Part shown: in pieces, positions 1 through 8,881 of the stretch
Position numbering within the stretch: position 1 is the first letter of the stretch
Layout: each line of letters starts with the position of its first letter
Source: Stramenopiles sp. TOSAG23-3
Taxonomy: Eukaryota > Sar
Assembly: GCA_900128585.1 (NCBI GenBank)
Contig: LT642446.1
Coordinates: 1 to 17,609, forward strand
Length of the DNA: 17,609 nucleotides
Direction: 5' to 3'
Program-made: the position numbers and the translations under genes
The notes under the pieces: generated by a model
What the model was told of the DNA's origin: nothing
Databases searched by the model: none
The model's input: only the letters and a program-made list of their open reading frames with translations

Positions 1-43
1 AAGAAAATTGGCTGTTATACCATATGAATAAATTTCCAACACG

Positions 44-1150
44 TTAAGAAATGCGCTTCACCACAAACATTTCCAACTTATCGTGCGGCCTAGAGTTAAA
101 ATTTTGATTCTTCCTCAGAAAAGTGGAACAGTCTTCTCCGGAGATAGCCTCGTCCATGGAGCTTATGTCGAAGCCCTGCGAAGCGATAATGCTGGAGAAT
201 TTGTCCACGCCATACCGGTTGGCGTCCGAGCCAAGGACAAAGTAACCCGTCCCCGTCTCGGTCAAAAATCGGTCCAGCATCCGCGCAACCCCGAGACAGT
301 CCGATTCTTCGCAGATGACATCGGAGCCGACGATCACATCGACCGTTCTCTCCCCTATACCGCTTGTATCCTCTTCCAACTTATCCCAATCGCATCGAAC
401 AGCGCTGGCTACGTTGGCGGATGAGATGCAACACTCGTCCTTGAAGGGGGCGCTGTTCACGTGCGCAGCTTCCGAATTCAACAGGATGTTGAACTTTGCT
501 GTTGCCACAATTTTAGGGTGGAAATCAGTAATGTACGTGCGCTTTGCAAACGCCGAAGCCAGGACACCGCACAGCCCGACCCCGCTCCCAACTTCAAGCA
601 CAGTTTTCCCTCGAAAAATCGATTCACCGTTCCGTACAATCCACCATGCTAGTTTTATCGCCGCGTCCCAAAGGTAATACCCGACCGTTGAGTTTGGTTT
701 CCCGTCGCTTGAGCTGATATCCCCAGCATTTTTTGGAACAATGCGAAGGAGGACCTTTTTCCCTTTCAGCGGCTCGAACAAAAATTCCAACGGACGACGC
801 CTGTCTTCATCGTCGATGGAAAGTCCTTTGCTCATCGGAAACTGCGCACAGTTTACACTGCAAGAGTCTATTGCGTCTCCAGCGGCAGCAACCACGTTTT
901 CGTTCTTCGATCCAAGGAGCTTCAACAACGCGTTGTGGCCTCCGAGGACACCGAACTCATACGCAGCTTCAATGTCGTTGCAAAATGCAAACGACAGCCA
1001 ATCAAGAATCTTCACCAAGACAGACTCCTCTTGTCGACCCGCTGTTTTTAACGTGTCCACAATTTCTTCTAATTTTCTCCCCACCCGCGCCCGAAGCACC
1101 GCACGCGGTGACACGTCGCTGTACTCCTCGCCGGCCGCCAAGCTGGACAT
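44..1150 (-). CDS. Family-16-type protein methyltransferase with helical N-terminal domain
   Basis: Predicted 368-residue SAM-dependent methyltransferase of the seven-beta-strand class, closest in style to methyltransferase family 16 (METTL21, VCP-KMT, FAM86/eEF2-KMT), which mostly methylate lysines of chaperones and translation factors. Seen: YLWDAA (residues 159-164) before the core, SAM-binding motif I VLEVGSGVG (184-192), an acidic post-I strand TDFHP (208-212), and VDVIVGSDVIC (270-280) at the family's DxxY position, where the Tyr is Cys. Residues about 20-105 look helical and resemble an armadillo/HEAT-type repeat (ILDWLSFAF, LGGHNALLKLLGS, NVVAAAGDAI), possibly a substrate-docking module. 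The open frame extends to a TTG at 1201, but an in-frame stop lies just upstream (1217-1219). The ATG at 1150 is the first ATG and is preceded by AAC, a favourable -3 A. It is divergent from the LRR gene across 544 bp. Substrate unknown. Confidence 0.85.
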   Translation of the reverse strand: MSSLAAGEEYSDVSPRAVLRARVGRKLEEIVDTLKTAGRQEESVLVKILDWLSFAFCNDIEAAYEFGVLGGHNALLKLLGSKNENVVAAAGDAIDSCSVNCAQFPMSKGLSIDDEDRRRPLEFLFEPLKGKKVLLRIVPKNAGDISSSDGKPNSTVGYYLWDAAIKLAWWIVRNGESIFRGKTVLEVGSGVGLCGVLASAFAKRTYITDFHPKIVATAKFNILLNSEAAHVNSAPFKDECCISSANVASAVRCDWDKLEEDTSGIGERTVDVIVGSDVICEESDCLGVARMLDRFLTETGTGYFVLGSDANRYGVDKFSSIIASQGFDISSMDEAISGEDCSTFLRKNQNFNSRPHDKLEMFVVKRIS

Positions 1151-1694
1151 GTTGCTCCCACCACAAAAAATGTCCACGCCGTTCCAAATCGTACTATTCA
1201 ATCCTTCACAAAATGATCAATTCAAAGAGAACAGTCCTCTACCACTCTTTGATAAACGATTAAGCACATAAATCAATCGTCAATAGTGCTTTAAAAAAAT
1301 TCTTTCGAATATAATATTTTCTCGATTCTTCTGTCTGGTGGTTGGACGGGAAAGAAGGGAGAAGAATTGTGTTGAGGAGGAGTGTATTATTATTGGAAGG
1401 AAGAAGAAGAATCCGTGAACCCGAATAATATTCCTATTCAAAATTGTATTGTTTAATTTGGTTTAAGTATAATAATATATTTGAAATTATAACGTCGGTA
1501 AAAAAATGGAAAAACAGTGTTTTTGTTGAGAAACAAAAGAAACGATTCATACGCTTTGGGGTTGTTAGAAGAAAATATAACATTTGGAAATAGGCAGGGT
1601 ACCTTGCCACCCCAGTTCTTCCGGTACTCACGTGTAACGCCTGATTGTTCTCTTCGCTCGCCTTTCTAGTTTGTGTGGTTGGGAGGTGTGTGCC
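1151..1694. other. Divergent intergenic space, candidate bidirectional promoter
   Basis: This 544 bp space lies between the divergent methyltransferase and LRR genes, so it should hold both promoters. It is AT-rich, with a purine-rich patch around 1344-1412 and one CCGGTAC at 1621-1627. I see no clear TATA box, tRNA or small RNA gene. The opposite-strand frame across 1434-1775 overlaps the LRR start and has no recognisable domain. Confidence 0.4.
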
Positions 1695-4151
1695 ATGAAC
1701 AACGACTCTGTTGCCGAAAGGTACGTGTTGGCTTGCGACCGAAGGGGCATTGTAGAGGTTACTGAATTTTTTCACGCTTTGAAAGATGCTAGGGAAGACC
1801 GATGTGATCTAAACAGTTCGACTCTTGGGCGTTCAATGAAAGAGGAAGACTTGGAATGTGTGGCGGGCTTGTTTGAAGAAGGGAGTCACATTCGTGACCT
1901 GGACATAGGCGGACACGGTCTACCTTGTTCTGCGGGGGCGCACGTCGCTCGAATGCTAGAGAATAGTGAAGCCCTCGAGAAAATAAATATCTCAAGCAAC
2001 GATTTGAGGGACGAGGGAATCGGGGCGATCGCACGAATCTTGCACAATAGTAAACTGCGCGTTTTAAACGCGAGCAGCACGGGGCTGGGGATTCAGAGTT
2101 TGGGTCAACTGATGCACTCGTTTGAACTCGGCGCCCCGACGTTTTTGGCAGAGCTGTCCCTGGAGGGCAATTCTATCGAGTGTGAAGGCGCAAGGATTAT
2201 CGCCAACGGTTTATTAGTTGCCAGGTCGCTCCGATCATTGTCGTTGCGATTTAATAGTATCGGTAACAAAGGAGCGAACTGTCTGTGGACTGCCATGTTT
2301 CAAGTTGCCAGCAATGCCACGAGTGGTGGGAACAATTATGGATTGTGTAGTTTAGACTTGAGTTCAAATTTAATTAAGGACGATGGGGTCGAGGCCCTGT
2401 TGAACGAAGGGGGCATCTCCTCGGTCCACTGCACGGTTCTCCCGCTTCAGCGCCTCTCGCTCCGCTCAAACGGGCTGACGGACGACAGCGCCGCAAATAT
2501 CGCGGAGTTGTTGGTGGATGGGTCAGGATCATTGTCAAACTTGTCTCAGTTCTATTTGGGGGCTAATCTGAACATGACGGAAGGCGCCCTTATAAGTTTT
2601 GCACGAGCAATCCCTAGGGCCAGCGCTTTGGCGCGTTTGGATTTGCAAAATATTTGTTTGAGCGAATTAGGCGCGAGCGAACTGGCCCGGGCCATACAGT
2701 TGAATCCAACGCTGATGCAACTTGTTGTGGACGGGACGATTCTATTGTCAGGAGCAGAGCAATTGGAGGGCATCAGCGACGCGTTGACTTCCAACACCAA
2801 CTTTGAGGAACTAACGTTGGGGCAGCTCGACAAAGGAATTGCGGAGGGACAGCAGCTGGAAGCGAAGCGGTGGCTGGAGAAAATATCGAACACCCTGAAA
2901 ATGAACAGAAGGATGCACGGTGTATTGTCAAACCACAGCGCAAAAGGGAAAGCGTTACTGTCTTTGGATGAAGCCATTGATGCGGGGGAGCCGGCATTGC
3001 TGCCCGCCCCCACAGGCTTCGTGCAGGCGCAAACAGGAGGGTCGAACGAGAATCCCATCAACCCGTTTGCCAACATGCTGGGCGACACCCTCGGGGCGCC
3101 GTGGACACCGCTGAAAACCACGGTTACGGGTTTTAATGTAGGCACTTTCGACGCTAATCGCGCCGAGAGTGATGGGTGGGGGGTGGCAAAAGGGGTCGAT
3201 GACCCTTTTGCTATTGATAGTCCCAGTGCACCCGCGACAAATAACACAATCACGTTATCTCCGCCCCCCAGCGGAAGCAGTCCAAGCACGGCGACGATGA
3301 AGCGCCCGGGCCCGAGCGTGGAACGCCCGCCTGCCACCAGCGACCCTGACACGAGCATCACAGGGATGGATGATATACGAGAGAAGTTGAACTCATTAAG
3401 GGTGCAGTTCGACGCGTTTCAGCCCGATAGCACCACAGACAAACACGACGAAGCCGAGACACGATTTCGCCTGGCAGAACAGCTGTCTGAGCAGATCAAA
3501 CAGGAGTTGTGCGAGGAGTTTATGGGGAAGATGGTGGCGAAGGTAGACTGGGAGGATGCGTTGGAATCGTTGCACCAAGAGTTGGAACAAGACATCGCTT
3601 CTAAGGCCACGTCCCAGCAGTCGTTGGAAGAGCGAATAGCAAAGCTTGAGGAGGAGTCTCGCATTGCAAAAGAAGAGCGAGAACAGGCCGCCTTAATAGT
3701 AGGAGCCCTTTCGAAAAAGATTGACCAGGCAATAATCTTGCTGAAAGACACAATCGCTATTTCGGAGAACAGCAGCGGCAATGTAAATAACGAGGAAGTT
3801 CAAAAGTTTGTGGCCGTCGCAAAAGAGCTGGAAGAGTTCAAAGGGGTCAGGGAAGACATTAGGAACGAGTTTGTGGCGTACGAGGCCTCCCGGCGCTCGG
3901 AGATGGGCGTCTTTGAAAACCATTTGAGCGTTGTGTCGCACCGATTGAGAGTCTTGGAGCAGACCGTGGTGTCGGAGCAGGAATCGAATTTAAACACCTT
4001 GGAGGCCATCATGCGAGCCAGCCGCGAAAATAGCCCAGCGAAAAGAGACACCCCAGTCAGGCGGTCTACTCCTTCGCAGAGGAACTCCCCAGCAGCTCGC
4101 TCCACTCGGATGTCTTCTTCCAGAAGGAAAAGGACAACGGGACGATTTTGA
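1695..4151 (+). CDS. RI-type leucine-rich-repeat protein with coiled coil and basic S/T-P tail
   Basis: Predicted 818-residue protein with three parts. Residues about 55-420 hold about ten leucine-rich repeats of the ribonuclease-inhibitor/NLRC type, near 28 residues each, with cores such as INISSNDL, LSLEGNSI, LSLRFNSI, LDLSSNLI and LSLRSNGL. Residues about 430-550 are a Gly/Pro/Ser-rich linker with one NPF (456-458) and one DPF (503-505). Residues about 555-770 are charged heptad-like helices, likely a coiled coil (for example LEERIAKLEEESRIAKEEREQ). The last 45 residues are basic, with four tandem six-residue S/T-P units (779-802) and a terminal RRKR patch. No signal peptide or membrane segment is visible, so it is probably a cytosolic or cytoskeletal scaffold. 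The frame opens at a TTG at 1671; ATG 1695 is preferred (GCC before ATG). It converges with the PRPP synthetase gene 180 bp away. Function not assigned. Confidence 0.85.
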   Translation: MNNDSVAERYVLACDRRGIVEVTEFFHALKDAREDRCDLNSSTLGRSMKEEDLECVAGLFEEGSHIRDLDIGGHGLPCSAGAHVARMLENSEALEKINISSNDLRDEGIGAIARILHNSKLRVLNASSTGLGIQSLGQLMHSFELGAPTFLAELSLEGNSIECEGARIIANGLLVARSLRSLSLRFNSIGNKGANCLWTAMFQVASNATSGGNNYGLCSLDLSSNLIKDDGVEALLNEGGISSVHCTVLPLQRLSLRSNGLTDDSAANIAELLVDGSGSLSNLSQFYLGANLNMTEGALISFARAIPRASALARLDLQNICLSELGASELARAIQLNPTLMQLVVDGTILLSGAEQLEGISDALTSNTNFEELTLGQLDKGIAEGQQLEAKRWLEKISNTLKMNRRMHGVLSNHSAKGKALLSLDEAIDAGEPALLPAPTGFVQAQTGGSNENPINPFANMLGDTLGAPWTPLKTTVTGFNVGTFDANRAESDGWGVAKGVDDPFAIDSPSAPATNNTITLSPPPSGSSPSTATMKRPGPSVERPPATSDPDTSITGMDDIREKLNSLRVQFDAFQPDSTTDKHDEAETRFRLAEQLSEQIKQELCEEFMGKMVAKVDWEDALESLHQELEQDIASKATSQQSLEERIAKLEEESRIAKEEREQAALIVGALSKKIDQAIILLKDTIAISENSSGNVNNEEVQKFVAVAKELEEFKGVREDIRNEFVAYEASRRSEMGVFENHLSVVSHRLRVLEQTVVSEQESNLNTLEAIMRASRENSPAKRDTPVRRSTPSQRNSPAARSTRMSSSRRKRTTGRF

Positions 4152-4331
4152 TCAGTTGGCCTGGGCGTAATATTATAATTTGTTTTCATAAATTAGATAT
4201 AATTCTAGAAAGCATAAACTACAAGCTTATCAGATTCATAACAACAGGCATCTTGTAAAGATAATACGAAGTACTTTGTACGAGTATCCCTGCGAAAATA
4301 ATCTCCTAAAAACTCTGTAAGAAAGAACCCC

Positions 4332-5849
4332 TCAGGCCAGCCCTTGGGATGCATACCTCTCTTCAATGTTTTGAGACTGGTAGTCGGTGTACTTTTTCAG
4401 TGACTGCCGGTCGTGAACCCTTCGAATGCACTCTGCGACCAAGCCCGACACGGACACACGCACGACTTTGGGAACTTCCCCTTCACTGCGTGGTGTCAAA
4501 AACTTCTTATCGTGTCGCCACGGGATCGTGTCCGTCACGACAACTTGTTCCAAATGCTCCGACTGCATGATCCGCTCCAGCGCATTCTCACTGAAAACCC
4601 CGTGGGTCGCAAACGCGTACACCTTCAGCGCCCCCCTCTCCTTCAACATTTTCGCTCGGCGCAGGAGTGCCGAGCCGGTGTCTACCATATCGTCCACAAT
4701 AATGACGTCTCTACCTTTCACATCCCCGACCAAGTCAAGGCTCCCGTACATGCGCTTCTTCTGCTCCCTGCGCCGCTCCTTGTCGTCTCTCGACAAGCTG
4801 TGGGGGTACGGGACGTCCGGCACGAAGACGTTGTCGTCGACGGCAACTTCCGGAATGAACAGGGCAAGTTTAATCTTCATTTTTTCCATTTCCCCGTCGT
4901 TCCAGCGGTACCCGGACCCAATGAGCCCGGATTGAAAATCTCTAGTTTTTTTCGTGCAGGTAGGGCTGGCCGACACCATGACTGCATTCTTGGACACGAT
5001 GGGGCGGAAGTATTCAACACCTGCCAGAGTTCCCTCGATGTCATCTACGGGCGTGTTGTTCGCAAAAAATCCTTGAATCTGCCCTTGTCCAGGGGGCTGC
5101 AAGTCCACGGTAACGAAGTGGTCGACCCCCATGACTTCCAACATTTTTGCGACGTCGGCCGCCGCGATGGCAGCCGTGGAGTCCACGGACTTTTTTCGCT
5201 TGACGCTTTCCCCCCCAATTTCTAATTTGTACCCGTAGAACGGTATCACTGCCGTAATCTTCTTCGCCGATGCGCGGCGGCAGGCGCTTACCATCAACAC
5301 GAGCTCCATCAAATTGTCGTTCGATGGACTGCACGTCGGCTGGATCAAGTAGCAGTCTTTCCCCCGCACGCTTTCCTCCAGCTTCACGTTGGTCTCCCCG
5401 TCCAAAAACTTTCCAACCGTAATTTTTGAAAGGGTCATGCCGAGCTTCGTAGCAATGTCTTTCGCGAGCTCTGGGTTTCCATTGCCCGCGAACAACTTTA
5501 CGTGGGAGTCGCGGTCTTCGAACCCAGACTCAATTTCTGGGGCGTCTCCTCCCTCGTTCTCCTGGGGCGTCCCCGCCTTCGCCGAGTCCGCGAAGGCGTC
5601 GGAGCCGAAGAGGCATAGTCCAGTGGTTCCTAGAGCCACAACGGTGGCCGCCAGAAACGTGTTGCCCTCAGCAGCACGACCCCACTTTATCTTTGGAAAC
5701 GACCCCCCGGCGCGAAACCCACCCCTTGACGACGAGACCGTTCGCACGGAAAGACGACCCTGCCCCAGAGCGCCTCTGACAAACGCCGTCCTGACCCCAG
5801 CCGCCCCCCCAACCGCTCGCGGCACCCTGGCAACGAAACGTAAAAACAT
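4332..5849 (-). CDS. PRPS: Ribose-phosphate pyrophosphokinase (PRPP synthetase), organelle-targeted and membrane-anchored form
   Basis: Transfers pyrophosphate from ATP to ribose 5-phosphate to make PRPP, the precursor of nucleotides, His and Trp. The 505-residue protein has a family-typical core from about residue 117 (VKLFAGNGNPELA). Also seen are FLDGE (148-152), a tract corresponding to the family's VIPxxxYARQD region (VIPFYGYK, 201-208), and the PRPP-binding loop IIVDDMVDTGSAL (383-395) after GDVKGRD. Bacterial and human enzymes are near 315-320 residues, so about 110 residues are extra at the N-terminus. Residues 1-60 contain no Asp or Glu and many Arg, as in a mitochondrial presequence, and are followed by a hydrophobic segment (64-82) and an acidic spacer. 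Oddities: the usual DLH is DLQ (249-251), followed by a short PPGQG-containing insertion before QIQGFF, and loops around 205-225 and 305-365 are enlarged. The ATG is confirmed at 5847-5849. Confidence 0.93.
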   Translation of the reverse strand: MFLRFVARVPRAVGGAAGVRTAFVRGALGQGRLSVRTVSSSRGGFRAGGSFPKIKWGRAAEGNTFLAATVVALGTTGLCLFGSDAFADSAKAGTPQENEGGDAPEIESGFEDRDSHVKLFAGNGNPELAKDIATKLGMTLSKITVGKFLDGETNVKLEESVRGKDCYLIQPTCSPSNDNLMELVLMVSACRRASAKKITAVIPFYGYKLEIGGESVKRKKSVDSTAAIAAADVAKMLEVMGVDHFVTVDLQPPGQGQIQGFFANNTPVDDIEGTLAGVEYFRPIVSKNAVMVSASPTCTKKTRDFQSGLIGSGYRWNDGEMEKMKIKLALFIPEVAVDDNVFVPDVPYPHSLSRDDKERRREQKKRMYGSLDLVGDVKGRDVIIVDDMVDTGSALLRRAKMLKERGALKVYAFATHGVFSENALERIMQSEHLEQVVVTDTIPWRHDKKFLTPRSEGEVPKVVRVSVSGLVAECIRRVHDRQSLKKYTDYQSQNIEERYASQGLA

Positions 5850-5950
5850 CCTTGGAAGAAGACAATTCCTATTAGAACCCGAACAGTACCGTCCAATGAA
5901 AATAAAGGAACAAGTTTTACGAAACGTTTATAACCTACTTGTCTAATTTT

Positions 5951-5968
5951 TATCTATCTATCTATCTA
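5951..5968. repeat. TATC tetranucleotide microsatellite
   Basis: About four and a half copies of TATC lie roughly 100 bp upstream of the PRPP synthetase start codon. It is a simple sequence repeat with no further information. Confidence 0.8.
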
Positions 5969-6846
5969 TTTCTATGCATTTTCTTTTTTCTCTTTTCATT
6001 CCCTGTGTATATATGTCTTAAAAAATTCAAGTGTTGGGAAATAAAGGCAGGCGGCAATAATAAAACGAACAAAACCACCTTCTTCTTCTTTATTTGGTAT
6101 TATTATTATTATTATTATTTATTATTCTTATTATGTTTTAATAATTTTTTTGTATTTTTGTATTTTTAATACCGGCATAGTACCGTCCGTGTGTAGTATT
6201 AATACCCTGTAATTACATCCATCTCTTTCTAATTTTTTTTACCATATGAATAGTAGCTGTTAGTTATTACATGGAATCCAATGTGTTGAGTGTTCCTTTT
6301 TTTTTAATTATAAAAAGTATCTTTTCTCTTCGCTATTTAAATCCATATCTATTATATATAGACACAGTACGAAGTAGTAATCTATTATTTAAAAAAAATT
6401 AAAGATTTAGATAGATAACTATTTCATAATAACTAATAATACGTAGTATAGAATTAGAGGATATTAAATTGACATTAATAAATAATCATAAATGATTTAT
6501 TAAAGCACCTATATATGTACATTATATTACATGCGTAGAAATTGAGGTTCTTCGTAGTACAGATACTCGTATTATAGTGTAAGTACGTAGAGAATAGATA
6601 TTTATTGGATTTATATAAAGAGGGCATCAATCGTTGCTTCGTTGCTTCGTGCACTTTCCTTGGCTTATTTACGAGGAATTATATCATCCTCGTAGTTCGT
6701 AGTCGTTTATCTATGTATAAATTACAAAGGCTCTAATACTTCTTTTCTTCCTAGCCAACCAGTCCATCATCATCAGAGATATGAGAAAAGAAATGAGTCC
6801 AAAAATAGACTTTTATTAGGATGTGTGTATATAGAAGATAATCAAA

Positions 6847-7035
6847 TCCCCTTCTCTTTTCTTCTCTTCTCTTCTCTTTTCTTCTTCTGTTCTTCTCTTC
6901 TCTCTTCTCTTTTCTTTTCTTCTCTTCTCTTCTCTTCTCTTCTTCTGTTCTTCTCTTTTCTTTTCTTTTCTTTTCTTTTCTTTTCTTCCCTTCTTCTGTT
7001 CTTCTCTTTTCTTTTCTTCCCTTCCCTTCTCTTCC
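6847..7035. repeat. 189 bp polypyrimidine tract with higher-order repeat
   Basis: The plus strand here is entirely C and T except for three G residues (6889, 6947, 6998). Each G sits in the same 16-base word TTCTTCTGTTCTTCTC. The remainder is made of CTTCT, CTTTT and TTCCC units. The three words are spaced 58 and 51 bases apart, so the tract probably grew by duplication of a unit of 50-60 bases. It lies about 330 bp upstream of the NMT start. Both strands give open frames of Phe/Ser or Lys/Arg/Glu that are artefacts of composition. Confidence 0.9.
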
Positions 7036-7367
7036 ATATGTCATATATAAAAATACAATGGGAGGACCATTACACAGCAGGGATTTATTTTGTTGAATAA
7101 TATTTTTTGTTGTTGTTTTTTTTGTTGTTTTTTTTTGTGGCCGCTTCGCTTAAAATAATAGTCTACTATATAATTAATACAGAGAGATGATCAGAGATTA
7201 TTTATTTCGAGAATTTCAGATTTACACTTTCCAACAGAAAAGTTTAATATTATTATTGATCTTTCAAGATTCTATTCATTCATTTACGCTTTGTTCGGTT
7301 TCTACCACAGTGTTGTTGTTATTGTAACGAAACCGATTTGTACGTACGTTGAAGGAACACACTCAGG

Positions 7368-8873
7368 ATGGCGTCATTAGCGAGCGAGGACGCTGGCAAA
7401 AACGATGGGACGGAAGAACTAGCGGAGAAATTAGAAACGTCTGCAGTTGTATCGACTGGTGAAAAGAAGAAGAAGAAGAAAAAAAAGAAGAAGAAAAGCA
7501 AGGCTGGGCCCGGAGCATCCAACGCAGATAGTGCCAACTCGACTGCGAAAGCGGGGGAAACCGCGGTCGCGAAGAAAGGGGGGAAAACCATGGAAGAGAC
7601 AGTATCGTCCATGACGGCAGAGCAAAAGAAGCTGCTGTTCCAGGCCATGTTTGGGCGGCGCAGCTTGCGCGGCAAGGAGGCCGTTGCCGCCGCGGCCAAC
7701 AAGGAGCACAAATTTTGGGACACCCAGCCCGTCCCAAAAGTGGACGAGGATACGTCAACGGAAGAGGTCGGCCGGCCCATACACGAGCTGAAGACGCCGG
7801 ACGACGTTTCGCCAGACCCGTTGAAGCTTCCCGGAGGGTTCGAGTGGGTGAGCATGGACGTCACGAAGGACGAGGAAATCGATGAGATTTACGACCTGCT
7901 GTTTCGAAACTATGTAGAGGACGACGACAACATGTTCCGGTTCGACTACTCGAGGGAGTTTCTCAAGTGGGCCCTACAGCCCCCTGGGTACTTCCCAGAG
8001 TGGCACGTCGGGGTCCGACAGTCCAACAACGGGAAGTTGCGCGCCCTGATCACGGGGATTCCCGTCGGCGTTGCCGTCCACGGCAACGAGAAGAAGATGT
8101 GCGAGATTAACTTTTTGTGCGTCCACAAGAAGCTTCGTTCGAAACGTGTCGCCCCCGTCTTGATCCAAGAGGTGACCCGGCGGGTGAACCGCCGCGATAT
8201 TTGGCAGGCAGTCTACACCGCCGGCGTCGTCCTACCGAAACCGGTCGGGCAGACTCGGTACTGGCACCGTTCCATCAACCCGCAAAAGTTGATCGAGGTA
8301 AAGTTTTCTCGCCTTCAACCCCGCATGACGATGAACCGCACGATTCGCCTGTACAAGCTCCCCGAAGAGGCCCTCACCCCTGGCCTCAGGCCGATGACGA
8401 TGGTGGACGTCCCGAGCGCACGGGCCTTGTTGAAGAAATACTTGAGCGACACCCGCTTCAAGCTTCACATCGATTTTGAATCGGACGAAGAGTTTGCCCA
8501 CTGGCTTCTCCCGCGCGAAGGCGTGGTGTCCAGCTATGTCGTCACCGACAACGACGGAAAGGTGACGGACCTTTGCAGTTACTACCATTTAAATTCGACC
8601 ATCATTGGAAACGACAAGTACAAGACTTTGTTCGCGGCGTACTCGTTCTACAACGTTGCCACGACGACCACGTTGACAAAGTTGATGAAGGATCTGCTCA
8701 TCCTGTCCAAAAAGACGAAAGTCGATGTCTTCAATTTACTAGACGTCATGGACAACACGGAGATCTTGGAAGAGCTTAAGTTTGGCATAGGCGATGGATA
8801 TTTGCAGTATTACTTGTACAACTGGCGCTGCAAGCAAGTCGAAGCCCCGGAGATAGGAATCGTTCTCTTGTAG
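7368..8873 (+). CDS. NMT: Glycylpeptide N-tetradecanoyltransferase (N-myristoyltransferase)
   Basis: Transfers myristate from myristoyl-CoA to the N-terminal Gly of proteins such as Arf GTPases and calcium sensors, in the cytosol and at ribosomes. The 501-residue length matches animal NMTs. Residues 1-115 form a hydrophilic arm with an unbroken run of 11 lysines (33-43), as in the ribosome-binding arm of animal enzymes. The catalytic part then follows the family closely: GVQ-like WHVGVR, EINFLCVHKKLRSKRVAPVL (246-265; the acyl-CoA binding loop), YWHRSINPQKLIEVKFS, DLCSYYHLNSTI in place of the usual DFLSFYTLPSTI, and YLYNWRC near the end. It ends IGIVLL; the terminal carboxylate serves as catalytic base in this family. 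The start has a good context (CAGG before ATG, G after). It converges on the transporter gene, 233 bp away. Confidence 0.97.
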   Translation: MASLASEDAGKNDGTEELAEKLETSAVVSTGEKKKKKKKKKKKSKAGPGASNADSANSTAKAGETAVAKKGGKTMEETVSSMTAEQKKLLFQAMFGRRSLRGKEAVAAAANKEHKFWDTQPVPKVDEDTSTEEVGRPIHELKTPDDVSPDPLKLPGGFEWVSMDVTKDEEIDEIYDLLFRNYVEDDDNMFRFDYSREFLKWALQPPGYFPEWHVGVRQSNNGKLRALITGIPVGVAVHGNEKKMCEINFLCVHKKLRSKRVAPVLIQEVTRRVNRRDIWQAVYTAGVVLPKPVGQTRYWHRSINPQKLIEVKFSRLQPRMTMNRTIRLYKLPEEALTPGLRPMTMVDVPSARALLKKYLSDTRFKLHIDFESDEEFAHWLLPREGVVSSYVVTDNDGKVTDLCSYYHLNSTIIGNDKYKTLFAAYSFYNVATTTTLTKLMKDLLILSKKTKVDVFNLLDVMDNTEILEELKFGIGDGYLQYYLYNWRCKQVEAPEIGIVLL

Positions 8874-8881
8874 CGAGGACT

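Larger units (their letters stand above)
5850..7367. other. Large AT-rich divergent intergenic region
   Basis: This 1.5 kb space separates the divergent PRPP synthetase and N-myristoyltransferase genes. It is very AT-rich, with a TATC run (5951-5968), an ATT run (about 6098-6120), several poly-T tracts and the long polypyrimidine tract described separately. A TATATAAAG sequence near 6613 is followed by a GTTGCTTC direct repeat (6632-6648), but it lies about 700 bp from the NMT start, so its role is unclear. A ten-base word AGTACCGTCC occurs at 5885-5894 and again at 6179-6188. No tRNA, rRNA or credible protein gene was found; open frames here are low-complexity. Confidence 0.5.

Noticed and set aside
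1434-1775. 113-residue minus-strand frame overlapping the LRR gene start
   Set aside because: No domain is visible, it is AT-rich in its second half, and it lies in a promoter region.
2552-3361. 269-residue open frame on the minus strand
   Set aside because: It is antisense to the LRR/coiled-coil gene, has biased Ser/Ala/Pro content and no recognisable domain; the sense frame has clear repeats.
4413-5225. 270-residue open frame on the plus strand
   Set aside because: It is antisense to the conserved core of PRPP synthetase and shows no family features.
6751-7100. Lys/Arg/Glu-rich and Phe/Ser-rich frames on both strands
   Set aside because: These are translations of a polypyrimidine tract, which lacks stop codons by composition.
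5930-7360. Possible tRNA or snoRNA genes in the large intergenic spaces
   Set aside because: I looked for B-box-like GGTTCGA words and C/D box pairs and found none in a sensible arrangement; chance C-box words such as TGATGAG occur without a partner.
7319-7864. 181-residue open frame on the minus strand over the NMT start
   Set aside because: Its Phe run is the antisense of the NMT lysine run; the NMT frame is strongly conserved.
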